From NCBI GenBank assembly GCA_002694885.1, contig NZNM01000144.1:1-52670 (forward strand): a stretch of 52,670 nucleotides of DNA, read 5' to 3'. Origin of the DNA: Opitutaceae bacterium. GTDB taxonomy: Bacteria; Verrucomicrobiota; Verrucomicrobiia; Opitutales; Opitutaceae. Below the pieces are notes generated by a model. That model had not been told where the DNA came from. It ran no database searches and saw only the letters and a program-made list of their open reading frames with translations. Shown in pieces: positions 42,307 through 50,572 of this stretch (position 1 is its first letter; each line of letters opens with the position of its first letter). The position numbers were made by a program, and so were the translations under genes.

Positions 42307-43824
42307 ATGAAATTACACTTAATCCTGCGAGAAACCGTTGTATTGTTTGTATGCTGCTTTGCAATACAATCGGCTGCGGAGACCACGTCGAAGCCAAATA
42401 TCCTCTTCTGCATTTCGGATGATCAGTCTTACCAGCATACGGGAGCTAATGGGGACCCAGTTATCAATACGCCCGTTTTTGATCGTATTGCTAATGAAGG
42501 CCTGCGTTTTACGCATGCGTTTTGCGATGCCCCGACTTGCGGCCCCTCGCGCAGCGCGATTTTAACGGGGCAATCGATATGGCGATTGGAAGAGGCAGGC
42601 AATATCCACAGCACTTTGCCAGCGAAATTCGCTACCTATACGGACGAGCTGCGCAAGGCGGGCTACAAGGTGGGAGCGACTGGCAAGGCATGGAGTCCGG
42701 GACGACTCGAGCCGGGCGGGCGAACGGAAAATCCAGCTGGACCGATCTACGAGGGAAAAACGCTTGAGCCGCCTTTCAGCGCCATGCGTAACACGGACTA
42801 CGCCGGAAACTTTCAGGACTTCATGTCTGAAGTGAGCGAGGACGAGCCCTTTTGCTTCTGGTTAGGAACCAGCGAACCCCATCGTGGCTTCGAAAATGGG
42901 GCAGGTTTGAAAACGGGAAAAGACCTCAGTAAAATCGTCGTGCCCGCAGTGTTTCCCGATAACGAAATTGTCCGCAGCGATATCGCGGATTATCTCGTGG
43001 AGATCGAACACTTCGACATGATGGTGGGACGGGCTATAGCGACTCTGGAAGAACGGGGAATGCTAGACGGCACGATCATTGTAATCACCAGTGATCACGG
43101 TATGCCCTTTCCACGGGCCAAGGCCAGCCTCTATGATTTGGGTTCAAGGATCCCCTTGGCGATTCGCTGGCCGGAGGGGATAGAGAATTCGGGGCGGGTG
43201 GTTGATTCCTTCGTCAATCTGAGCGATCTAGCTCCCACGTTCTTAGAGGCCGCTGGCTTGAAGCCTCCCAGCATGATGAGTGCCCGAAGCATGACGGATA
43301 TTTTCGCAAATAAGGAACGCAAGACGCGTGATGCTGCTTACATCGCTATGGAGCGGCACGACGGTTGTCGCGCGGGCGGAAAAGGTTATCCTTGTCGGGC
43401 GATCCGGACTGAGAATTTCATGTACATCTATAACTTCGAGCCCAGCCGTTGGCCCTCAGGATCTCCGGATGCCGCTGTATGCGCTAGAGCCATACCGTAT
43501 GGAGAAATCGATTCGTCACCTACTAAGACGTTCATGATGGAGAACCGTCATACTCATGGCATTGCGGATCTCGCCTATCTTTCATTTGGCATGCGCCCAG
43601 CTGAGGAGTTGTATGACCTGAAGAAGGATCCGGAACAAATGGTGAATGTAGCAGGAACCACGGAATACGAGTCGATGCGGGCCCAACTTCGGAAGCAGTT
43701 GTTTGCTCAGTTGAGAAAAACCAAGGATCCACGAGTGGTGGGTGGAAAGGTCGATTGGGATTACTATCCGTATTATGGACGTATCCGAACGGAGGGTTGG
43801 ACGGTGGACCCGAAACCGGAATGA
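42307..43824 (+). CDS. Formylglycine sulfatase, heparan N-sulfatase-like (tandem copy 1)
   Basis: 505 residues, with a signal peptide (VVLFVCCFAIQSAA). Metal site ISDDQSYQHTGANGDP; formylglycine site C78-G-P-S-R with SAILTG; IVITSDHGMPFPRAKASLYD for the second half of the metal site. Where most S1 sulfatases have GKWH(L), this one reads TGKAWSPGRLEPGGR, with K127 but no histidine. The overall form resembles heparan-N-sulfatase-type proteins common in planctomycetes and verrucomicrobia. A close paralogue follows after 6 bp, so the two form a tandem duplication within one operon. Sulfate ester or sulfamate as substrate is undecided. Confidence 0.9.
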   Translation: MKLHLILRETVVLFVCCFAIQSAAETTSKPNILFCISDDQSYQHTGANGDPVINTPVFDRIANEGLRFTHAFCDAPTCGPSRSAILTGQSIWRLEEAGNIHSTLPAKFATYTDELRKAGYKVGATGKAWSPGRLEPGGRTENPAGPIYEGKTLEPPFSAMRNTDYAGNFQDFMSEVSEDEPFCFWLGTSEPHRGFENGAGLKTGKDLSKIVVPAVFPDNEIVRSDIADYLVEIEHFDMMVGRAIATLEERGMLDGTIIVITSDHGMPFPRAKASLYDLGSRIPLAIRWPEGIENSGRVVDSFVNLSDLAPTFLEAAGLKPPSMMSARSMTDIFANKERKTRDAAYIAMERHDGCRAGGKGYPCRAIRTENFMYIYNFEPSRWPSGSPDAAVCARAIPYGEIDSSPTKTFMMENRHTHGIADLAYLSFGMRPAEELYDLKKDPEQMVNVAGTTEYESMRAQLRKQLFAQLRKTKDPRVVGGKVDWDYYPYYGRIRTEGWTVDPKPE

Positions 43825-43830
43825 AATAAA

Positions 43831-45417
43831 TTGAAACGATTTCTTGCAGACTTTCTCTTCAGGGCAGGGAGGACCAGCTCGGTCCTCCGAATCGATGGTG
43901 TATACGGAGGACCGAGCCGGTCCTCCCTACCTATTCTACCTTTCGTTTGTCTGCTAGCATCGATTTCATTGGTCGAAGCTCAGGATAGGGCAAACATTCT
44001 CTTTTGCATTTCAGACGACCAGTCTTGGGCCCACACTGGGGCCAATGGCGATCCGGTGGTTAAGACGCCTGCCTTCGATCGTGTAGCAGCGGAGGGACTA
44101 CGCTTTGTCAATTCCTTTTGCGATGCCCCGACCTGCGGCCCATCGCGTAGCGCCATCGTAACCGGACAACACATTTGGCGACTGGAGGAGGCGGCCAATA
44201 TTTGGAGCACTCTGCAGGCTAAATTTGCCACTTACACCGAGGAGCTTCAGAAAGCAGGGTACAAGGTAGGCTCCACTGGTAAAGCTTGGGGACCGGGACG
44301 CTTAGAGCCTGGCGGAAGAACAGAAAATCCCGCGGGAAAGCCTTATGCAGGCAGGACCGTTGAGCTAACTTATAGCGCGATAAGGGATACGGATTACGCG
44401 GGAAATTTCGAGGACTTCATTTCGGAAGTAGGAGAGGGCCAACCTTTCTGTTTTTGGTTAGGAACCAGCGAACCGCACCGTCCCTACGAAAACGGCGCTG
44501 GTATTAAGTCAGGCAAAGATCCTTCCAAGGTAATCGTTCCATCGATCTTTCCAGACAACGATATCGTCCGTAGTGACATTTTGGATTACTATGTAGAAAT
44601 TGAGCACTTTGATACGATGGTCGCGCGGGCCATCGCCATGCTGGAAAAACGGGGCCAATTGGAAAACACGATCGTGGTGGTTACCAGCGACCATGGCATG
44701 CCTTTTCCTAGAGGCAAAGCGACGCTTTATGACGACGGATCACGTGTGCCCTTGGCCATCCGATGGGGAGAAGGTATTAAGAATGGCGGCCGGGTAATTG
44801 ATGCGCCGGTTAACCTCAGCGACTTGGCGCCGACCTTCCTAGAAGCCGCTGGGGTAAATGTTCCGGATATGATGACCGGGCGAAGCATGATGGACCTGTT
44901 TGAAGATAGTCCCACCATGGATCGGCAAGCCGCATTTATCGCGTTCGAACGTCACAGCGGAGCGCGAGCTGGTGGTAAAGGCTACCCCAGTCGCGCTATC
45001 CGGACGAAGGATTACTTGTATATTTACAACTTCGAACCAGATCGCTGGCCAGCCGGCTCTCCAGATCCGGAAGTGTGCAATCGTCTGATTCCATTTGGGG
45101 AATACGATAATTCACCAACGAAGGCCTACATGGTGGAGAACCGCTACAAGCATGGGGTTGCTCATCTGGCTGAGTTATCTTTTGGGAAGCATCCGGCTGA
45201 GGAGTTTTATATAGTCAAAGACGATCCACACCAGATGCGCAATTTGGCGGGAAATTTAAAATACCTGGCCGCTCAAAACGCTTTGCGCCGTCAATTATTC
45301 GATTATCTGGAAAAGACAAAAGACCCCCGAGTAGTAGGGGGTCCGATCGAATGGGATTACTACCCGCATTACGGAAATCGGGCTAATAAGAATTGGAAGG
45401 TGGATGAGGGACCGTAG
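43831..45417 (+). CDS. Formylglycine sulfatase (tandem copy 2) with a repeat element inside its signal peptide
   Basis: 528 residues if read from TTG 43831; no in-frame ATG exists before the mature part. The catalytic part parallels the upstream copy: ISDDQSWAHTGANGDP, C102-G-P-S-R, TGKAWGPGRLEPGGR, VVTSDHGMPFPRGKA. Residues 12-34 (RAGRTSS...PSRSSLP) are encoded by a BIME-like palindrome at 43864-43930. Without these residues, MKRFLADFLF would join PFVCLLASISLVEAQ to give an ordinary signal peptide. The element keeps the frame open, so the gene may still be translated, but export may be impaired or start usage altered. The stop overlaps the next sulfatase start by 14 bp. Confidence 0.85.
   Translation: MKRFLADFLFRAGRTSSVLRIDGVYGGPSRSSLPILPFVCLLASISLVEAQDRANILFCISDDQSWAHTGANGDPVVKTPAFDRVAAEGLRFVNSFCDAPTCGPSRSAIVTGQHIWRLEEAANIWSTLQAKFATYTEELQKAGYKVGSTGKAWGPGRLEPGGRTENPAGKPYAGRTVELTYSAIRDTDYAGNFEDFISEVGEGQPFCFWLGTSEPHRPYENGAGIKSGKDPSKVIVPSIFPDNDIVRSDILDYYVEIEHFDTMVARAIAMLEKRGQLENTIVVVTSDHGMPFPRGKATLYDDGSRVPLAIRWGEGIKNGGRVIDAPVNLSDLAPTFLEAAGVNVPDMMTGRSMMDLFEDSPTMDRQAAFIAFERHSGARAGGKGYPSRAIRTKDYLYIYNFEPDRWPAGSPDPEVCNRLIPFGEYDNSPTKAYMVENRYKHGVAHLAELSFGKHPAEEFYIVKDDPHQMRNLAGNLKYLAAQNALRRQLFDYLEKTKDPRVVGGPIEWDYYPHYGNRANKNWKVDEGP
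43864..43930 (+). repeat. BIME-like inverted repeat inside a coding region, GGAGGACC family
   Basis: Left arm AGGGAGGACCAGCTCGGTCC.. and right arm GGAGGACCGAGCCGGTCC.. match as inverted copies over 22 of 23 bp, separated by 17 bp. The flanks are GCAG and CTAC. It lies within the 5' end of the sulfatase gene at 43831. Confidence 0.9.
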
Positions 45418-46915
45418 ATTTATAGCTTTCACAGGAATTTGGATACTAGCGGCCCTGGTCTCTTCGGCTGAGGATCGCCCAAATATCCTGTTTATATTTT
45501 CCGATGATCACACTTGGCAGACGATCTCCGCTTATGGTCACCCTTTATCAAAGGTAGTGCCGACGCCGAATATTGATCGAATCGGTGAGGAAGGCATTCG
45601 CTTCGATCGATGCCTGGTTACGAATTCAATCTGCGCGCCCTCCAGGGCGGTGGTGCTCACTGGGAAGTATTCCCGCCTGAATGGGCAGATGAATAATTTC
45701 AATACATTCGACGGAGGTCAGGTGACGTTTCCTAAGTTGCTTCAGAAAACGGGTTACGAGACGGCGATCGTGGGCAAGTGGCATTTGAAATCCGTACCCA
45801 CGGGATTCGATCACCACGAAGTTATGAGAGGTCAGGGCCGCTACTACAACCCAGTCCTCTACACTGATGGGGAGCCTACTGAGTACGAGGGCTACAATAC
45901 GGACGTGGTAGTGGATCGATCATTGAAGTGGCTCACTTCCCGGGATTCGGATCAGCCCTTCATGCTGATGTGCCAATTCAAAGCGACCCATGGTCCGTTT
46001 CAACCGGCCTTGCGGCATCTCGGCGAATTGGACGATGTTACAGTACCTGTGCCGGACAACTTTTTCGACGACTACGGTGGTCGCAGTCGCGCTCCCGCGA
46101 ATCACAATACCAGTATCGCCGAAATAATGCCGCTCAGCAATCTCAGCTTGGAGTATCGGAACATACAGGGCGAGCAACTCGAGCAATACAGAGGTCATTT
46201 TAGCCGAGCCAACAAGGCCTTTGAAAAGGCTGATCTACAGGGTGAAGAACTGGCGTTATGGCGTTACCAACGCTTCATTAAGAATTTCCTCCTGACGAGC
46301 AAAGGCATCGACGAGAATGTCGGCCGTTTGCTGGACTATCTGGATGAGAGTGGATTGGCGGAGAACACGATCGTTATCTACGCGGCGGACCAGGGCTTTT
46401 TCCTGGGGGAGCATGGCTGGTATGACAAGCGGTGGATGTATGAAGAGTGTTTGAAAACGCCGCTTTTGGTTAGGTGGCCGGGTGTCGCTCAAGCAGGTCA
46501 GGTCAGCGCTGATATTGTTTCGAACCTGGATTTCGCGCCCATGTTTCTAGAAATGGCGGGCGCGTCGATTCCAGGCGAAATTCAAGGCCGCAGCCTGGTT
46601 CCCCTCCTGAAAGGCAGCGCTCCTCGAAATTGGCGAAAGAGCTTCTATTATAAATACTACGGCGAGAGGCGCGGAGGAAGTGTGAGTGAAGGATACTATA
46701 ACCATGGCGTCCCTCCGCACGAAGGCGTGGCCGCTGAAAGGTATAAGTTAATCCACTACAAGTATGACGATGTGGATGAGTGGGAGTTTTTCGATCACCA
46801 GCGTGATCCTAGCGAAATGAAAAGCGAATATGGTAATCCTGAATACGCTGATAAAATAGCTTATTTAAAAACGGAACTTGAACGACTGAAAACGAAATTC
46901 AAAATTGAGAACTGA
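45404..46915 (+). CDS. Formylglycine sulfatase, N-acetylglucosamine-6-sulfatase-like
   Basis: 503 residues with a signal peptide (FIAFTGIWILAALVSSA). Metal site FSDDHTWQTISAYG, formylglycine site C77-A-P-S-R with AVVLTG, and the intact GKWHL near residue 125. AADQGFFLGEHGWYDKRWMYE gives the second metal ligands. The combination of CAPSR, GKWHLKS and HGWYDKRWMYEE is typical of glucosamine-6-sulfatase/mucin desulfatase-type enzymes (S1_11-like). It overlaps the previous gene by 14 bp, so translation is probably coupled. The exact sulfated sugar is unknown. Confidence 0.9.
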   Translation: MRDRRFIAFTGIWILAALVSSAEDRPNILFIFSDDHTWQTISAYGHPLSKVVPTPNIDRIGEEGIRFDRCLVTNSICAPSRAVVLTGKYSRLNGQMNNFNTFDGGQVTFPKLLQKTGYETAIVGKWHLKSVPTGFDHHEVMRGQGRYYNPVLYTDGEPTEYEGYNTDVVVDRSLKWLTSRDSDQPFMLMCQFKATHGPFQPALRHLGELDDVTVPVPDNFFDDYGGRSRAPANHNTSIAEIMPLSNLSLEYRNIQGEQLEQYRGHFSRANKAFEKADLQGEELALWRYQRFIKNFLLTSKGIDENVGRLLDYLDESGLAENTIVIYAADQGFFLGEHGWYDKRWMYEECLKTPLLVRWPGVAQAGQVSADIVSNLDFAPMFLEMAGASIPGEIQGRSLVPLLKGSAPRNWRKSFYYKYYGERRGGSVSEGYYNHGVPPHEGVAAERYKLIHYKYDDVDEWEFFDHQRDPSEMKSEYGNPEYADKIAYLKTELERLKTKFKIEN

Positions 46916-46917
46916 AG

Positions 46918-46972
46918 GTAGCGGCCGATCTCACGCCTACGTTGAAGCTTCGGCGGCGCATGCCGAGCGGCC
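46918..46972 (+). repeat. REP-like long palindrome, GGCCGATCT family
   Basis: GTAG-CGGCCGATCTCACGCC at the start and GCCGAGCGGCC at the end, 55 bp. Same family as 9542-9595. It starts 3 bp after the sulfatase stop. A small hairpin, TCCCGCTGAGCGGGA, lies at 46993-47007. Confidence 0.7.
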
Positions 46973-47037
46973 AAAATCCAAGCATAGAGTGGTCCCGCTG
47001 AGCGGGAAAGATCGAACAATACAGAAAGAATATTATT

Positions 47038-48885
47038 ATGAACCGGCTAATACGTCCTATTTGTTGTTTTGCAGCGCTGATTTTCGCAACGGTGGCACTG
47101 GCGAAGCAACCCAATATTATAATCGTCATGACTGATGACCAGGGCTACCCGGAGTTGTCAGTTAACGGAAATCCGATTCTTAAGACGCCGCACCTCGATC
47201 ACCTGCATAGCGAGAGTCTCCGCTTGGAAGACTACCATGTCTCTCCCATGTGCGCTCCCACGCGAGGCCAATTGATGACGGGTTTGGATGCAGCTCGGAA
47301 TGGAGCGATCAATGTGAGTAGCGGCCGGGGATTGTTGCGACCTGAGGTGCCGATTATAGCCAACTTTTTTGGGGATGCAGGATATGAGACCGGATTATTT
47401 GGAAAGTGGCATTTAGGGTCTAACTATCCGTTTAGGCCCGAGGATCGCGGATTCGATCAGACAGTTTGGTTTCCTTCATCGCACATCGGATCCGTTCCCG
47501 ACTATTGGGGTAATGACTACTTTGACGACACCTACGTGAACAATGGGAAGTGGAAGAAGTACAAAGGCTACTGCACAGACGTTTTCTTTGAAGAGGGAAT
47601 GTCGTTCATGAAGAAGGCTGCCCAAGATGGAAACCCTTTCCTTGCGATCATTATGCCCAACACTCCACACGGACCATTGGTTGCTAAGGATGAAGATGAA
47701 AAGGCAATCGCCGACATTCTTGGGCAATCGGAATTTGGGGGCATGGATCCCGATTTGAAAACTCGTCTCGCGGACTACTTGGGTATGGTGCGCAATATTG
47801 ATACCAACATGGGCGCGATGATGAAGTTTCTTGCCGACGAAGGGATTAAGGACGATACAATCGTGATCTTTCAGACCGACAATGGAAGCACCCACGGTCC
47901 ACGTTACTACAACGCCGGAATGCGTGGTGGGAAAACTGAATTGTGGGAAGGAGGACATCGCGTTCCATGCTACATCAGTTGGCCGAATGGTGGCCTCATG
48001 GAGCCGCAGGATATCCATGGACTCACCCAGGTGCAAGACATGCTGCCCACGCTGCTCGATCTTTGCGATATACCTAACGACGCCAAGTTCGACGGTATGA
48101 GCTTGGCGTCGATTTTGAGAGGAAAGGCGGTCGTTCCTGAAGACCGGATGCTAGTAATCAATTACAGCCGTATGCCCAATTTCGTGAACTATCCAACGCC
48201 CTTCGCCCAGACGCTAATGCAGCGGAATCTGGGTGAGGTTCTCTGGAAGCGCTGGCGATTGCTTGAAGACCGCGAGCTCTACAACCTCGAGACCGATCCA
48301 CTGCAGCAAAACAATGTGATCGATAAGCATCCAAAGGTCCTAGCCAAAATGCGAAATCGTTTGGACGAATGGTGGGCTGATGTCGGTCCTAAGGCCAATG
48401 AAGTGCAACGAGTGATTATTGGAAGCGACCATGAGAACCCATCGCGCCTGACGGGTTGCGAATGGCTAGATGTCTTCATCGACCAGCAGAGGCAGATTCG
48501 CGTTGGTCAGCATAAGAGTGGCTATTGGATGCTGGAAGTTGCCGAGGCCGGAGAATATGAATTCGAGCTACGCCGGTGGCCCAAGGAAATCGACCGTCCA
48601 CTCACCGCGCCCTCAGAGGAAGGTCAGGGTGCCATACCCATTACCCAGGCTAGCTTTTATCTGAGCAATTACCATCACTTGAGTATTGGTGAAAAAAGTC
48701 CTTACGGGTTTGAGGGAGAAACGAAACCGGTTGGGCCTAATGACACTTCAGTTACTTTCACGGCCAAGCTGGACAAGGGGCCCATCGCTTTGCACACCTG
48801 GTTTCGGGGAAGCGATGCTCACAGGGGGAGTGGAACGGGAAGTACTATTCTAAGCGCGTACTATGTTTATGTTACCCGGAAGTAG
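47038..48885 (+). CDS. Formylglycine sulfatase with C-terminal extension
   Basis: 615 residues with a signal peptide (RPICCFAALIFATVALA). Metal site MTDDQGYPELSVNGNP, formylglycine site C72-A-P-T-R with GQLMTG, GKWHLGS, and FQTDNGSTHGPRYYNAGMRG for the second metal ligands. The sulfatase core ends near residue 475; a C-terminal extension of about 140 residues (from GCEWLDVFIDQQRQIRVGQH) has a beta-rich look, with YEFELRRWPKEIDRPL, and may bind carbohydrate or shape the active site. The domain is not recognised. The gap of 122 bp before it suggests its own promoter. Confidence 0.88.
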   Translation: MNRLIRPICCFAALIFATVALAKQPNIIIVMTDDQGYPELSVNGNPILKTPHLDHLHSESLRLEDYHVSPMCAPTRGQLMTGLDAARNGAINVSSGRGLLRPEVPIIANFFGDAGYETGLFGKWHLGSNYPFRPEDRGFDQTVWFPSSHIGSVPDYWGNDYFDDTYVNNGKWKKYKGYCTDVFFEEGMSFMKKAAQDGNPFLAIIMPNTPHGPLVAKDEDEKAIADILGQSEFGGMDPDLKTRLADYLGMVRNIDTNMGAMMKFLADEGIKDDTIVIFQTDNGSTHGPRYYNAGMRGGKTELWEGGHRVPCYISWPNGGLMEPQDIHGLTQVQDMLPTLLDLCDIPNDAKFDGMSLASILRGKAVVPEDRMLVINYSRMPNFVNYPTPFAQTLMQRNLGEVLWKRWRLLEDRELYNLETDPLQQNNVIDKHPKVLAKMRNRLDEWWADVGPKANEVQRVIIGSDHENPSRLTGCEWLDVFIDQQRQIRVGQHKSGYWMLEVAEAGEYEFELRRWPKEIDRPLTAPSEEGQGAIPITQASFYLSNYHHLSIGEKSPYGFEGETKPVGPNDTSVTFTAKLDKGPIALHTWFRGSDAHRGSGTGSTILSAYYVYVTRK

Positions 48886-48911
48886 GGAAAGCGGATCATG
48901 AAAGAAATTTG

Positions 48912-48975
48912 GACCACAGATTACGCAGATATTAAACGACTCCATTCCATCTGTGTCATCTGAGAAATCTGTGGT
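48912..48975 (+). repeat. Inverted repeat ACCACAGATT
   Basis: ACCACAGATTACGCAGAT at the left pairs with ATCTGAGAAATCTGTGGT at the right. Internal pieces repeat the CAGAT/ATCTG pattern. It is unlike the GTAG-bounded elements and sits between two sulfatase genes. Confidence 0.6.
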
Positions 48976-48996
48976 TAAAAATAAAATACAATAGAT

Positions 48997-50379
48997 TTGA
49001 AGACTTATAGCATAACGATAGTTTTTATCCTCTCTTTAGTCCCCTTGATCGGGAACGATAAACCGAATGTGCTATTCATCCCCATCGATGACTTGAATAG
49101 CTGGGTAGGGCACTTGAGCGGGCACCCGCAAGCGCTGACCCCCAACATCGACCGGCTTGCCAAGCGAGGCGTGTCTTTCGCCAAAGCCTATTGCAATGCG
49201 CCGCTATGCAACCCTTCGCGTGTCAGTTTGTTTACTGGTCGTCTGCCCTCGAATACAGGAGTCTATGGAAATGGTGAACGGATGCGGGACAAAGTTCCCG
49301 ATGCGGTTACTCTGATGCAGTATTTGCGAGATCAAGGCGGTTATTCGGTCCAGGGCGGTGGCAAGACCTTTCATGGCAGTTCGCCTTACGATCCGGATTC
49401 CTGGGACTACTACAACCAGCCGGAACGAAAACGGCTTGCCGGCGAGCGGGACGCTTACCTGCCGAAAGAGGCTTGGGCGCCTTGGGGACCGTTAGAGGTG
49501 GAGGAGTCGGAATTGTTCGATGTCAAGAACGTCGATTGGGCGATCAGCGAACTTAGGAAATCCCATGATAAACCCTTCTTCATTGCCTGTGGATTCACCA
49601 AGCCGCATCTGCCGTGGTACGCTCCTCGAAAGTACTTCGACTTGCATCCCTTAGAAAGTATCAAGCTACCCGATACGCTGGATAATGATCGGGATGATCT
49701 CCCGTATTGGGGCAAGCGATTCGCCATTGAAGTTCACGACGTATCCGGAGCCCGAAACTTCGCTACCCAAGGCGAAGACCACGACATGGTGACCAAACAC
49801 AAACAATGGCGTCGGGCTGTGCAAAGCTATTTAGCCACTATCAGCTATGTCGACGCCCATGTGGGCAGATTGCTGGATGCTTTGGATCAGAGTGAGCACT
49901 CGGACAACACCATAGTGGTACTTTGGGGCGATCACGGCTGGCATCTTGGTGAAAAGCAGCACTGGCGAAAGCATGCCCTGTGGGAGGTCACCACGCGAAC
50001 CACTTTAGTCATCGCTGGGCCGGAAGGCATTGCCCAGAACCAGTTGTGCGAGCGTCCGGTGAGCCTGGTTGACTTGTATCCCACCGTATTAGAACTGTGC
50101 GGTCTACCCACCCGAGACGGCTTGGACGGGCAAACTCTCGTGCCGTTGCTGAGGAATCCGGAAATGGATTGGGGGAGCCCGGTACTGATGACCTTTGGAT
50201 ACGAGAATCACGCAGTGCGAACGGACCGCTGGCGCTACATCCGCTACAATGATGGCGGCGAGGAGCTTTACGATCACAATATCGATCCGAACGAGTGGAT
50301 GAATTTGGCCGAGAATCCTGAATACAAATCAGTAATAGCCAGTTTGGCGAAATCGCTGCCGCAGGTGAATGTAAGATAA
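48997..50379 (+). CDS. Formylglycine sulfatase, iduronate-2-sulfatase-like
   Basis: 460 residues from a TTG at 48997; no ATG fits, and the short signal peptide MKTYSITIVFILSLVPLIG (M read from TTG) supports this start. Metal site PIDDLNSWVGHLSGHP, formylglycine site C71-N-P-S-R with VSLFTG, and GGGKTFHGSS in place of GKWHL, as in iduronate-2-sulfatases (GKVFH type). WGDHGWHLGEKQHWRKHALWE is diagnostic of that group. KPHLPWYAPRKYFDLH is also family-like. The substrate may be 2-O-sulfated uronic acid or a similar sugar. Confidence 0.9.
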   Translation: MKTYSITIVFILSLVPLIGNDKPNVLFIPIDDLNSWVGHLSGHPQALTPNIDRLAKRGVSFAKAYCNAPLCNPSRVSLFTGRLPSNTGVYGNGERMRDKVPDAVTLMQYLRDQGGYSVQGGGKTFHGSSPYDPDSWDYYNQPERKRLAGERDAYLPKEAWAPWGPLEVEESELFDVKNVDWAISELRKSHDKPFFIACGFTKPHLPWYAPRKYFDLHPLESIKLPDTLDNDRDDLPYWGKRFAIEVHDVSGARNFATQGEDHDMVTKHKQWRRAVQSYLATISYVDAHVGRLLDALDQSEHSDNTIVVLWGDHGWHLGEKQHWRKHALWEVTTRTTLVIAGPEGIAQNQLCERPVSLVDLYPTVLELCGLPTRDGLDGQTLVPLLRNPEMDWGSPVLMTFGYENHAVRTDRWRYIRYNDGGEELYDHNIDPNEWMNLAENPEYKSVIASLAKSLPQVNVR

Positions 50380-50572
50380 TGAGAATTGAACATAACCCAT
50401 TGTTCCTGCTTAGCAGGAAGACCCATTCGCAACCCTGCGGCGACAAGCGAAGCGTTGTTAACATCGTTCCTCAGTACCTTCGTCACTTGTGTCCCTGAGA
50501 TGCGGGTCCAATGAGTATCCGATTTGCGGATATAAATTTTTCATCTGTTAGATTTATTAAAAGAAGGTTGAT
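50380..50572 (+). other. Intergenic region with a small hairpin
   Basis: A perfect hairpin, TTCCTGC-TTA-GCAGGAA, is at 50403-50419, 24 bases after the sulfatase stop. It has no T-run, so terminator function is uncertain. A Shine-Dalgarno-like AAGAAGG lies just before the next start codon at 50573. Confidence 0.5.
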
